DNA from: Pseudomonadota bacterium
GTDB taxonomy: Bacteria; Pseudomonadota; Alphaproteobacteria; Rhizobiales; Beijerinckiaceae
NCBI GenBank assembly: GCA_023393655.1
Contig: JAEWKP010000059.1
Span: forward strand, 1 to 14,974
Length of the DNA stretch: 14,974 bases
Direction: 5' to 3'
Below the pieces are notes generated by a model, which saw only the letters and a list, made by a program, of their open reading frames with translations, did no database searches and had not been told where the DNA came from. Below, piece after piece: positions 7,737-14,493 of this stretch (position 1 is the stretch's first letter; every line of letters starts with the position of its first letter). The translations under genes and the position numbers were made by a program.

Positions 7737-7765
7737 CCCGCCGGGAAGCCGGCGGGTTTTTCTTT
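7737..7765 (+). terminator. Rho-independent terminator of ldtP
   Basis: CCCGCCGG (7737-7744), tetraloop GAAG, and CCGGCGGG (7749-7756) form a perfect 8-bp stem followed by TTTTTCTTT. It begins 31 bp after the ldtP stop. It ends the conserved left block just before the oppositely oriented small secreted-protein gene, whose 3' end is at 7782. Confidence 0.92.
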
Positions 7766-7781
7766 GGCGTGGCGGCAGGGC

Positions 7782-8165
7782 CTATCGCACCGAGACCGTG
7801 ACGCAGCCGGACAGGGTCTGGCCCGGCATCTTGGGCGAGGTGTTGCTGGTGCAGAAGGTGTCGCTGCCGGTGAAACCCTTGTTGGGCGTATAGATCACGC
7901 CGCCCCTCGACACGGCGAGCTTGCCCGAGCTGGGCGCCCTGGTGAGGGTGACCTTGTCTGCCACGATCCGCGTTCCCGCCCTGTCGTTGACGAAGCCCGG
8001 ATGGCTGATGCGGCATGACTTGTCTGCCGTGGTCATCTCGAATTGCCCGGCACCGTTGCCGCTGCCCCAGCCCCTGCCGTTGGTGCCGGTGCAGGCGGCC
8101 TGGGCGGCCGAGAGTGTCGAATATCCGACGGCGACGTAGGTGATCATGGTGATGAGTACGCGCAT
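7782..8165 (-). CDS. Small secreted protein with bacterial Ig-like/cadherin-like motif
   Basis: 127 residues beginning with a Sec signal peptide (MRVLITMITYVAVGYSTLSA, cleavage after AQA near residue 23). The mature ~104 residues carry four cysteines (C25, C51, C105, C121), possibly two disulfides. The stretch GVIYTPNKGFTGSDTFC (89-105) is the characteristic Y-TP-x-GF-TG-x-D-x-F strand motif of bacterial Ig-like/VCBS repeats, and the protein ends soon after in a final strand (CVTVSVR). It is thus a single stand-alone Ig-like domain exported to the periplasm or outside. The start is the ATG at 8163-8165 with GGGAGGG upstream on the minus strand; the longer frame to 8225 has no such site. Partner and function are unknown. 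It lies tail-to-tail with ldtP. Confidence 0.78.
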   Translation of the reverse strand: MRVLITMITYVAVGYSTLSAAQAACTGTNGRGWGSGNGAGQFEMTTADKSCRISHPGFVNDRAGTRIVADKVTLTRAPSSGKLAVSRGGVIYTPNKGFTGSDTFCTSNTSPKMPGQTLSGCVTVSVR

Positions 8166-8378
8166 GTCAGCCCTCCCTGAAGCTATTGGAGGACCTACCT
8201 TCGGGCATGGCGTGAGCAACGGCAAGCGTTTCGTGATGTCGAGGGGTCATGCTCCAATGAAAGGCTGCCAACTAAATTGTCGTTGCCTGTTCAATAGCCG
8301 GCTCTCTGTCCATGATTCTGGCAAGTCGGCGATCTTGACTGATCCGCTCTATGACAAGACAGGTTAGGAGGAATATCG

Positions 8379-8474
8379 ATGAGATTTTGCACTGCGATTG
8401 CGTGGCGCCGGCTGCCTGCGAGACTGGAGAAGCCGGCGCCGGCAGGCTTCAGCGCGTCAGCCAGGACGGCATGA
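8379..8474 (+). CDS. 31-codon ORF with a perfect Shine-Dalgarno; doubtful, possibly a gene remnant
   Basis: TAGGAGG (8365-8371) stands 7 nt before an ATG at 8379, the best ribosome-binding site in the window. The frame gives 31 residues starting MRFCTAIAWRRLPARLEK and stops at 8472-8474, overlapping the 3' end of the minus-strand gene 8449-8802. The peptide is basic, without recognisable motif or clear membrane helix. It could be a true small protein, a leader peptide, or the leftover start of a decayed gene. There is no downstream plus-strand gene for a leader to control. TTGACT at 8335-8340 could serve as a -35. Confidence 0.22.
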   Translation: MRFCTAIAWRRLPARLEKPAPAGFSASARTA

Positions 8475-8802
8475 CGTAACCGACGCAGCGCGCTTCTCCG
8501 GGCGCTGGATTCATGACCTCGAAGGCCGGGACGGGGCAGTTGTTTCGGGGGGCGGGGTTGCCGAGACGCGTGACGCTTCCGTCGCCGTCGCCGTCGAACC
8601 AGCGATGGACGCTGGTCGAGCCGCCCGGGTAGTATTGCGTGGTCACCTGCCAGCCTTCTGCTGCGGCATCCTGGCTGATCAGCGGCATTGACAGGACGAA
8701 GACGCTCGCACTGCCGAGAAATGCCTTGCTGATCTGCTTGGAGATCGGCAGGCTCGAAGCTGGAACACGGCTCGCGTTCTGTTTTGGGGCGTTCTGTGTC
8801 AT
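8449..8802 (-). CDS. Hypothetical exported small protein with DGDGDG motif
   Basis: I do not recognise this 117-residue protein. Residues 1-26 are polar and basic, followed by a hydrophobic segment (KAFLGSASVFVLSMPLI, 26-42) and an AAA-E boundary near residue 48, which looks like a signal peptide with a long n-region. The mature part includes RWFDGDGDGSVTRLG (67-81), an Asp/Gly loop reminiscent of calcium-binding loops, and two cysteines (C89, C106) that may pair. The start at 8802 is uncertain because no good ribosome site precedes it; a shorter start nearer the hydrophobic segment is possible. It lies 125 bp beyond the MFS gene stop and in the same direction as the Ig-like gene at 7782, suggesting a small group of secreted proteins. 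Coding status is supported by signal-like composition only. Confidence 0.55.
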   Translation of the reverse strand: MTQNAPKQNASRVPASSLPISKQISKAFLGSASVFVLSMPLISQDAAAEGWQVTTQYYPGGSTSVHRWFDGDGDGSVTRLGNPAPRNNCPVPAFEVMNPAPGEARCVGYVMPSWLTR

Positions 8803-8927
8803 CGAGAGGCATCCAGTGTTGCGCTAGGTCATGCGCAGCAAGCTGCAAGCCATAAATCGTTAACCATGATGGCGGCCCGAGGTCTTTGCGACGGCGTCGA
8901 CCGCCCCTCACTTTGAAAGGCGGACGA

Positions 8928-10139
8928 TCAACGCTTCGAGCGGAAGATCGTCCCGAACCTTGCCAGCAGTGCCGCAAGCGCCATGATCGTCGACAGCCAG
9001 GCCGTCCCGCGGAACAGTTCGCCATACCCGTGGGCGGCGATCAGCGGTGTGCTGACCAGAGGCGAGCAGAACTGGCCGATGAAGATCGATGCGGTCAGGA
9101 TGCCCCCCGCCATGCCCCTCGAACGCCGGGGTGCGAGATCGAGCGCCATGGCGACGAAGCTCGGCGAGACCAACGCGTAGCCGGCCCCGATCAGGAGCGC
9201 CGCCGCAAACAGACCCGGCATCGACGCCGTGCGCGACAGGACGAGGAAGCCGAGCGCCATCGCGGCGTAGCCGATCGCGAAAACGCCCGCCGCACCGCTC
9301 GCCCGCCGGACATGCCGATAGAGCAGGGCTGTGCAGCCGCCGGAGATCATCAGCAGGCCGAGGACTGTCCCGGTCATGACCGCGCTCTCGTAGCCCCGCG
9401 CTTCCAGGAAGAACGAAATCTGCGTCGGCATCAGGAAGAAGATCATGTTCGTCACGCCCTGCAGCAGGACGAGCGCAGCGAGCAGGCTGCGCCAGGAAGG
9501 ATGTCCGTCATGGTCGCTGGCGGGGGTGGCGCCCGAAGCGGCAGCACTGCGCGGCGGCTCGACGATGGCCAGCCACATCAGCGGCAGGAAGATTGCTGCC
9601 AGCCCGTAGATCGCGAAGGGCAGGCGAGGCGACAGGGTCGCTGCCCAGCCGGCCAGCGAGATGAAGACGAGCCCGCCGAAATTCCGTGCCGAGATCTGCA
9701 GGCCGGTCAGCGCGTTGCGGTCGTCGCCGGTGAAATAATCGCCGATCAGCGCGGTTTGCGCCGTCATGATCAGCGCGACGGCGACGCCGAGCACGAGGCG
9801 GCTCGCGAAGATCGACGTCAGGTCGGGCAGGGCGAACCCGGCGCAACCCGCGATCACGAACAGCACGACGCCGGCGAGCAGCATCGCACGCCGGCCGATC
9901 CGGTCGGCAGCGAAACCGGCGAGCGGCGCAAACAGCGCGACGCTGAGCGAGGGCGCCGGCACCAGGAGCCGCGTCAGCAGCGCCGCATCGGGGTCTTCGG
10001 CGAACAGGCGCTCGATACCCGGAAGCGCGGGGCTGATCGTCGCATTCGCCATCGTGGTGAGCGATGCGGCCAGCAGCAAGGCGATGGCGCGCGGGTCCGC
10101 CCAGACCGGTCTTTCTCGTGTTGTAACAATGCTTTCCAT
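8928..10139 (-). CDS. Major facilitator superfamily efflux transporter
   Basis: A 403-residue protein with about 12 hydrophobic segments, the normal MFS length. Motif A is seen as GFAADRIGRRAML between helices 2 and 3. The arginine-containing motif B region RLVLGVAVALIMTAQTALIGDYF follows helix 3. The loop between helices 6 and 7 is polar (around SAAASGATPASDHDGHPSW), as is typical. Overall it looks like a drug/H+ antiporter-type exporter; the substrate cannot be read from sequence. I chose the ATG at 10137-10139, preceded by GTGGA on the minus strand and lying just downstream of a MerR-type promoter; the longer frame to 10205 runs through that promoter. It is divergent from a MerR-family regulator, which very likely activates it in response to the exported compound or a related stress. 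Confidence 0.88.
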   Translation of the reverse strand: MESIVTTRERPVWADPRAIALLLAASLTTMANATISPALPGIERLFAEDPDAALLTRLLVPAPSLSVALFAPLAGFAADRIGRRAMLLAGVVLFVIAGCAGFALPDLTSIFASRLVLGVAVALIMTAQTALIGDYFTGDDRNALTGLQISARNFGGLVFISLAGWAATLSPRLPFAIYGLAAIFLPLMWLAIVEPPRSAAASGATPASDHDGHPSWRSLLAALVLLQGVTNMIFFLMPTQISFFLEARGYESAVMTGTVLGLLMISGGCTALLYRHVRRASGAAGVFAIGYAAMALGFLVLSRTASMPGLFAAALLIGAGYALVSPSFVAMALDLAPRRSRGMAGGILTASIFIGQFCSPLVSTPLIAAHGYGELFRGTAWLSTIMALAALLARFGTIFRSKR

Positions 10140-10174
10140 GCTTTTTCCACTTGCCGAAATGATACGTTCGGGAG

Positions 10175-10205
10175 AGCCTACGAATTCAAGTCGACTTGAG
10201 GTCAA
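10175..10205 (-). promoter_or_regulatory. MerR-type promoter and operator driving the MFS gene
   Basis: On the minus strand, TTGACC (complement of 10200-10205) and TAGGCT (complement of 10175-10180) are separated by exactly 19 bp, the abnormally long spacer that MerR-family activators correct by untwisting DNA. The spacer contains the perfect 14-bp palindrome TCAAGTCGACTTGA (10186-10199). It closely resembles the E. coli SoxR box (CCTCAAGTTAACTTGAGG), differing at the centre and outer positions. The predicted start near 10168 leaves a ~29-nt leader before the MFS ATG. The palindrome also ends inside the Shine-Dalgarno of the divergent regulator, so binding probably represses the regulator itself. 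Confidence 0.72.
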
Positions 10206-10207
10206 GC

Positions 10208-10672
10208 ATGCTGTTGCTGGATATTGGAAAGGTCGCGGAGCGCTCGGGCGTGCTGGCCTCGACCCTGCGCTATTACGAGGAGGTCGGCCTCATTCGCTCG
10301 GAAGGGCGGCACGGCTTGCGCCGGCAGTTCGACCCCGATGTCCTGCTCAGATTGTCGCTGATCGGGCTCGGCAAGACCGCGGGCTTCTCGCTGGAGGAGA
10401 TCGCCGCGATGTTCGGTGCGGATGGACAGCCGAACATTCCGCGCGAGCAGTTGCGGGCCCGGGCCGACGAGCTCCAGCGGCAGATGCTCGGGCTGAGAGT
10501 GCTGCGCGATGCTCTGCGCCATGTCGCGGATTGCCGTGCGCCGACTCACCTGGAGTGCCCGACCTTTCGGGCGCTGTTGAAGACGGCCTCGCGACGGCCA
10601 CTCGTCTATCGTCCATCGCGCCCCGAACCCGCGACGAAACCGCAAGCGAGGGGGCGAAAGACGGGCCGTTGA
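10208..10672 (+). CDS. MerR-family transcriptional activator with two C-terminal cysteines
   Basis: 154 residues. The N-terminal DNA-binding domain is classic MerR: LDIGKVAERSGVLASTLRYYEEVGLIRSEGR (4-34), then the wing with LRRQFDPDVL and the second helix pair to about residue 70. A dimerisation helix follows (about 79-106). The C-terminal effector region has C109 and C117 in DCRAPTHLECPTF, then a basic tail (KPQARGRKTGR). The SoxR iron-sulfur signature CxxCxC-x5-C is absent. The ATG at 10208 is preceded by GAGG (10198-10201) at 6-nt spacing; the TTG at 10196 is less likely. It is divergent from the MFS gene across a 68-bp gap containing the palindromic operator. The effector (thiol-reactive compound, metal or organic ligand) is unknown. 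Confidence 0.87.
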   Translation: MLLLDIGKVAERSGVLASTLRYYEEVGLIRSEGRHGLRRQFDPDVLLRLSLIGLGKTAGFSLEEIAAMFGADGQPNIPREQLRARADELQRQMLGLRVLRDALRHVADCRAPTHLECPTFRALLKTASRRPLVYRPSRPEPATKPQARGRKTGR

Positions 10673-10794
10673 CGACGCCGGAGGCAGCGCTGCCCGCCTG
10701 TGTCCATCTATCGCTTGGACAGCCTCCCGCCGCATGATAGGGGAGCCGCGACGGAGCCGGGCGTCGACCGGCCGTTGAACTTCAGGAGCCGGAC

Positions 10795-12093
10795 ATGACC
10801 GAAGCCGCGCTGGACAAGCACCTCTCGAACTCCTTCTTCGGCGCCTCGCTGCATGATGCCGATCCCGAGATCGCCCGCGCGATCGACCTGGAGCTCGGTC
10901 GCCAGCGCGACGAGATCGAGCTGATCGCCTCCGAGAACATCGTCTCCCGCGCCGTGCTCGAGGCGCAGGGCTCGGTGATGACCAACAAATATGCCGAGGG
11001 CTATCCGGGCCGGCGCTACTATGGCGGTTGCCAGTTCGTCGACATCGCCGAGAAGCTCGCGATCGAGCGCGCCACGCGCCTCTTCGGCTGCACCTACGCC
11101 AACGTCCAGCCGAATTCCGGTTCGCAGGCCAACCAGGGCGTCTTCATGGCGCTGATGCAGCCGGGCGACACCTTCATGGGCCTCGATCTCGCCGCCGGCG
11201 GTCACCTGACCCATGGCGCGCCGGTCAACCAGTCCGGCAAGTGGTTCAACGTCGTGTCCTACGGCGTCTGCGTCGTCGACCAGATGATCGACTACGACGC
11301 GATGGAGCGCCTCGCCGTCGAGCACAAGCCCAAGGTCATCGTCGCCGGCGGCTCGGCTTATGCCCGCCACTGGGACTTCGCCCGCTTCCGCGAGATCGCC
11401 GACAAGGTCGGCGCCTATTTCATGGTCGACATCGCCCATTTCGCCGGTCTCGTTGCCGGCGGCGCGCATCCCTCGCCGTTCCCGCATGCCCATGTCGTCA
11501 CCACCACGACGCACAAGACCCTGCGCGGCCCGCGCGGCGGCATGATCCTGACCAATGACGAGGCGATCGCGAAGAAGGTCAATTCGGCGATCTTCCCGGG
11601 CATCCAGGGCGGCCCGTTGATGCATGTCATCGCGGCCAAGGCGGTCTCGTTCCACGAGGCGCTGCAGCCGGAGTTCAAGACCTATGCCCATGCCGTCGTC
11701 GCCAACGCCAAGGCGCTGGCCGAGACGCTGAAGTCGAAGGGCTTCGATCTCGTCACCGGCGGCACCGACAACCACCTGATGCTGGTCGACCTGCGCTCGA
11801 AGAAGCTGACCGGCAAGGCGGCCGAGGCCGCGCTCGGCCGTGCCCACATCACCTGCAACAAGAACGGCATCCCCTTCGACCCCGAGAAGCCGATGACGAC
11901 CTCGGGCATCCGCCTCGGCACCCCGGCGGCGACATCGCGCGGCTTCGGCATCGCCGAGTTCAAGCAGGTCGGCGAACTGATCGCCGAGGTGCTGGACGGC
12001 CTCGCGGCCCATGGCGAGGAGGGCAATGCTGCGATCGAGCAGGCCGTGACCGCCAAGGTCAAGGCGCTCACCGCGCGCTTCCCGATCTACTGA
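10795..12093 (+). CDS. glyA: Serine hydroxymethyltransferase
   Basis: This PLP enzyme interconverts serine and glycine while charging tetrahydrofolate with a one-carbon unit, in the cytosol. The 432 residues cover the full family length. Visible hallmarks are IELIASENIVS (41-51), YAEGYPGRRYYGGC (66-79), QPNSGSQANQ (105-114), LTHGAPVNQSG (138-148), VDIAHFAGLVAGG (211-223; D212 faces the PLP ring nitrogen), the PLP lysine K241 in TTTTHKTLRGPRGG, and the C-terminal TSGIRLGTPA. The ATG at 10795 has AGGAG (10783-10787) upstream. A weak TTGGAC-17-TAGGGG (10715-10743) may be its promoter. It heads the block glyA-nrdR-ribD-ribE-ribH that is common in alphaproteobacteria; nrdR follows after 41 bp. Confidence 0.98.
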   Translation: MTEAALDKHLSNSFFGASLHDADPEIARAIDLELGRQRDEIELIASENIVSRAVLEAQGSVMTNKYAEGYPGRRYYGGCQFVDIAEKLAIERATRLFGCTYANVQPNSGSQANQGVFMALMQPGDTFMGLDLAAGGHLTHGAPVNQSGKWFNVVSYGVCVVDQMIDYDAMERLAVEHKPKVIVAGGSAYARHWDFARFREIADKVGAYFMVDIAHFAGLVAGGAHPSPFPHAHVVTTTTHKTLRGPRGGMILTNDEAIAKKVNSAIFPGIQGGPLMHVIAAKAVSFHEALQPEFKTYAHAVVANAKALAETLKSKGFDLVTGGTDNHLMLVDLRSKKLTGKAAEAALGRAHITCNKNGIPFDPEKPMTTSGIRLGTPAATSRGFGIAEFKQVGELIAEVLDGLAAHGEEGNAAIEQAVTAKVKALTARFPIY

Positions 12094-12134
12094 GGCATCG
12101 TTGAAGGGGCTCTGAGAAAGGCTAGCGAACCGGA

Positions 12135-12629
12135 ATGCGCTGTCCCTATTGCAGCTCCCTCGACACGCAGGTGAAGGACTCCCGTCCCACCGACGATCAC
12201 GCCTCGATCCGCCGCCGCCGGGTCTGCCCCGATTGCGGCGGCCGCTTCACCACCTTCGAGCGCGTGCAATTGCGCGAGCTGACCGTCGTGAAGCGCTCGG
12301 GCCGGCGGACGCCCTTCGACCGCGACAAGCTGGAGATCTCGATCGCGCATGCCCTGCGCAAGCGCCCGGTCACGCCGGAGCGGATCGAGCGCATGGTCAA
12401 CGGCATCGTGCGTCAGCTCGAAAGCTCGGGCGAGGCGGAGATCCCGAGCTCGACCGTCGGCGAACTGGTGATGGAGGGGCTGAAAGGCCTCGACGACGTC
12501 GCCTATGTCCGCTTCGCCTCGGTCTACAAGAACTTCCGCGAGGCGAAGGATTTCGAGGAACTGCTCGGCCAGCTCGGCACCATCGACGAGGAGGGCATCT
12601 CCGCCCCGCCGCCCCGCGCCGATGACTGA
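12135..12629 (+). CDS. nrdR: Transcriptional repressor NrdR (ribonucleotide reductase regulator)
   Basis: 164 residues. The N-terminal zinc ribbon is seen as MRCPYC (C3, C6) and CPDCGGRFTTFERV (C31, C34). It is followed by an ATP-cone domain from about residue 47 (VVKRSGRRTPFDRDKL ... VYKNFREAKDFEE), which senses ATP/dATP. The family represses nrd genes by binding NrdR boxes. The start is the ATG at 12135, giving the invariant MRCP opening; GGCTAG before it is a poor ribosome site, so coupling to glyA is possible. The C-terminal tail (SAPPPRADD) is short and proline-rich. The stop at 12627-12629 lies inside the beginning of ribD (8-bp overlap). Confidence 0.97.
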   Translation: MRCPYCSSLDTQVKDSRPTDDHASIRRRRVCPDCGGRFTTFERVQLRELTVVKRSGRRTPFDRDKLEISIAHALRKRPVTPERIERMVNGIVRQLESSGEAEIPSSTVGELVMEGLKGLDDVAYVRFASVYKNFREAKDFEELLGQLGTIDEEGISAPPPRADD

Positions 12630-13812
12630 TCCCAGAGCATTTTCGCGCGAGGCGGGCACCGCTTCGCATCGGGGAAATGCGCCAGAACAGAACCAATCGG
12701 CCGACCGCGCCTTCATGCGCCAGGCGCTGGCCTATGGCGCACGGGGTCTCGGCACGACTTCGACCAACCCGTCTGTCGGCGCCATCATTACCCGCGACAC
12801 GCCGGACGGTCCCGTAGTGGTGGCGCGTGGCCATACCCAGCCCGGCGGCCGCCCGCATGGCGAGGCGCATGCCTTCTCGCGGGCGGGTGCGGCCTCGATG
12901 GGCGGCACGCTCTATGTCACGCTCGAACCCTGCTCGCATCGTTCGGTGCGCGGCGGCATTCCCTGCGTCGAGCACACCATCCTTTCCGGCGTGAAGCGCG
13001 TGGTTTCGGCGATGGCCGACCCGAACCCTTTCATCGCCGGGCTCGGCCATGCGTTGTTGCGCACGGCCGGCATCGAGGTCACGGTCGGCGTGCTGGAGGA
13101 CGAGGCGCGGCGCACCCATCGCGGCTTTCTCACGCGCATCACGCAGGGCCGCCCGATGGTGACCTTCAAGATCGCCCGCACCGCCGATGGCTATGCCGGC
13201 GGGGCAGGAGGCGTTCCGCTCGCCGTATCGAGCCCGGTCGCCGGAGGCTGGGTCCATCTCCAGCGCGCTCATCACGACGTCATCATGCTCGGCATCGGCT
13301 CGGTGCTGGCTGATGATCCGCAGCTCACCGTGCGCCTTCCCGGCATGGCGGACCGCTCGCCGATCCGCGTCATCCTCGACACGCATCTGCGCCTGCCCCT
13401 GACCTCGAAGCTCGTCCGCACAGCTCACGAGGTTCCCGTCTGGGTGATCGCGGCCGAAACCGCTCCGGTCGAGCCGGAGCAGGCGCTGGTCGCGGCCGGC
13501 GTCGAGGTCATGCGGGTCTCGCTCGGCGCCGGCGGCCATCTCGATCTCCGGGAGGCTCTGACGCTGCTCGGCACGCGCGGCATCAATCGCGTTTTCTCGG
13601 AAGGCGGGCCGCGCATCGGCGAGAAGCTCGCGCTCGCAGGGCTGGCCGACGAGGTCATCGTCTCGACCTCCCCGAAAACGCTGGGGCAGCCCGGCATCCT
13701 TGCCGTGCGTCCGGGGCTTGCCGCTGAGCTGGCCGACCCCGATCTATACGCCCTTGTCGAGACCGGGATGATCGGTCAGGACCGTTTCGAGCATTTCACG
13801 AGGAGAGGCTGA
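12622..13812 (+). CDS. ribD: Bifunctional diaminohydroxyphosphoribosylaminopyrimidine deaminase / 5-amino-6-(5-phosphoribosylamino)uracil reductase
   Basis: 396 residues catalysing two consecutive steps of riboflavin synthesis. The N-terminal cytidine-deaminase-like domain (~28-165) has the zinc set H79 and E81 (GRPHGEAHAF) with C104 and C115 (LEPCSHRSVRGGIPCVE), then DPNPFIAG. The usual HAE is HGE here, and the loop between the two cysteines is two residues longer than in E. coli RibD. The reductase domain (~177-396) has RPMVTFKIARTADG, GIGSVLADDPQLTVRLPG and FSEGGPRIGEKL. The start is the ATG at 12622, overlapping the nrdR stop by 8 bp; its first ~28 residues are a polar extension without domain similarity, so a slightly later start is conceivable. 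The stop overlaps ribE by one base (TGATG), indicating translational coupling. Confidence 0.95.
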   Translation: MTDPRAFSREAGTASHRGNAPEQNQSADRAFMRQALAYGARGLGTTSTNPSVGAIITRDTPDGPVVVARGHTQPGGRPHGEAHAFSRAGAASMGGTLYVTLEPCSHRSVRGGIPCVEHTILSGVKRVVSAMADPNPFIAGLGHALLRTAGIEVTVGVLEDEARRTHRGFLTRITQGRPMVTFKIARTADGYAGGAGGVPLAVSSPVAGGWVHLQRAHHDVIMLGIGSVLADDPQLTVRLPGMADRSPIRVILDTHLRLPLTSKLVRTAHEVPVWVIAAETAPVEPEQALVAAGVEVMRVSLGAGGHLDLREALTLLGTRGINRVFSEGGPRIGEKLALAGLADEVIVSTSPKTLGQPGILAVRPGLAAELADPDLYALVETGMIGQDRFEHFTRRG

Positions 13813-14459
13813 TGTTCACCGGCATCGTCACCGCCATCGGTGAGGTCGTGGAAGCCGAGCGCAAGGGGCCGAGCCTCAAGCGCCTCGCCATTTCCTGCCC
13901 CTATGAGGCGGAAGGCATCGCGATCGGTGCCTCGATCGCCTGTGCCGGGGTCTGCCTGACCGTCACGGCGCTGCGCTCCCGCACCGATGGCGAGCCCGGC
14001 TGCATCTTCCAGGTCGAGGCCGCAGCCGAGACGCTGGCCAAGACGGTCGTCGGCACCTGGGAGCCGGGTACGCGGATTAATCTGGAGCGTTCGCTCAAGG
14101 TTGGCGACGAGCTTGGCGGCCATCTTGTCGTCGGTCATGTCGACGGCCCCGGCCGCATCCTGAAGATCGAGGCGATCGAGCCCGATCCCGACGAGCCCTG
14201 GGGAGCGACCGCGCGTTTCCATATCCGGGCCCCGCAAGGGCTGGAGCGTTTCATCGCGACCAAGGGCTCGATCTGCCTCGACGGCACCTCGCTCACCATC
14301 AACACGGTCGAGGATGATGTCTTCACCGTGCTGCTGATCCCGCACTCCTTCGCGGTCACCACCTGGGGTGAGCGGAAGGAGGGGGACGCCGTTCACGTCG
14401 AGGTCGATCTGATGGCACGGTATGCCGCGCGGCTTGCGGAGGCGCGCCCGCAAGGGTAA
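13812..14459 (+). CDS. ribE: Riboflavin synthase alpha subunit
   Basis: 215 residues. It dismutates two 6,7-dimethyl-8-ribityllumazine molecules to riboflavin and the pyrimidine precursor. The invariant N-terminus MFTGIVTAIGEV is present. Two tandem lumazine-binding beta-barrels follow: the first (1-~98) contains CAGVCLTV (43-52 region) and the second (~99-200) LGGHLVVGHVDGPG (101-114) with CLDGTSLTIN (155-164). The length is normal for the homotrimeric family. The start ATG shares a base with the ribD stop, with GAGGAGAGG (13799-13807) as ribosome site. It is also called ribC in some bacteria. Followed by ribH after 34 bp. Confidence 0.97.
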   Translation: MFTGIVTAIGEVVEAERKGPSLKRLAISCPYEAEGIAIGASIACAGVCLTVTALRSRTDGEPGCIFQVEAAAETLAKTVVGTWEPGTRINLERSLKVGDELGGHLVVGHVDGPGRILKIEAIEPDPDEPWGATARFHIRAPQGLERFIATKGSICLDGTSLTINTVEDDVFTVLLIPHSFAVTTWGERKEGDAVHVEVDLMARYAARLAEARPQG

Positions 14460-14493
14460 CGAGCCCGATCACATTCCAAGAAGGACACAAGAA

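Noticed and set aside
8860..8867. CtrA-type half-site TTAACCAT
   Set aside because: A single half-site with no partner at the proper distance and no cell-cycle gene next to it; chance occurrence is likely.
8886..10199. 437-codon plus-strand open frame opposite the MFS gene
   Set aside because: Arg/Gln/Asp-rich low-complexity translation; the minus-strand frame has 12 membrane segments and MFS motif A.
10683..10694. GGCAGCGCTGCC palindrome after the merR-type gene as a terminator
   Set aside because: Perfect 12-bp palindrome but without loop-friendly spacing or a following T-run; could be chance in GC-rich DNA.
10708..12012. 434-codon minus-strand open frame opposite glyA
   Set aside because: It mirrors glyA exactly, has repetitive Asp/Gly/Arg-rich composition and no family motif; long antisense frames are expected in GC-rich genes.
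12094..14493. FMN riboswitch (RFN element) before ribD, ribE or ribH
   Set aside because: The gaps are 0-41 bp or overlaps, far too short for the ~140-nt element, and no RFN-like sequence was noticed before glyA.
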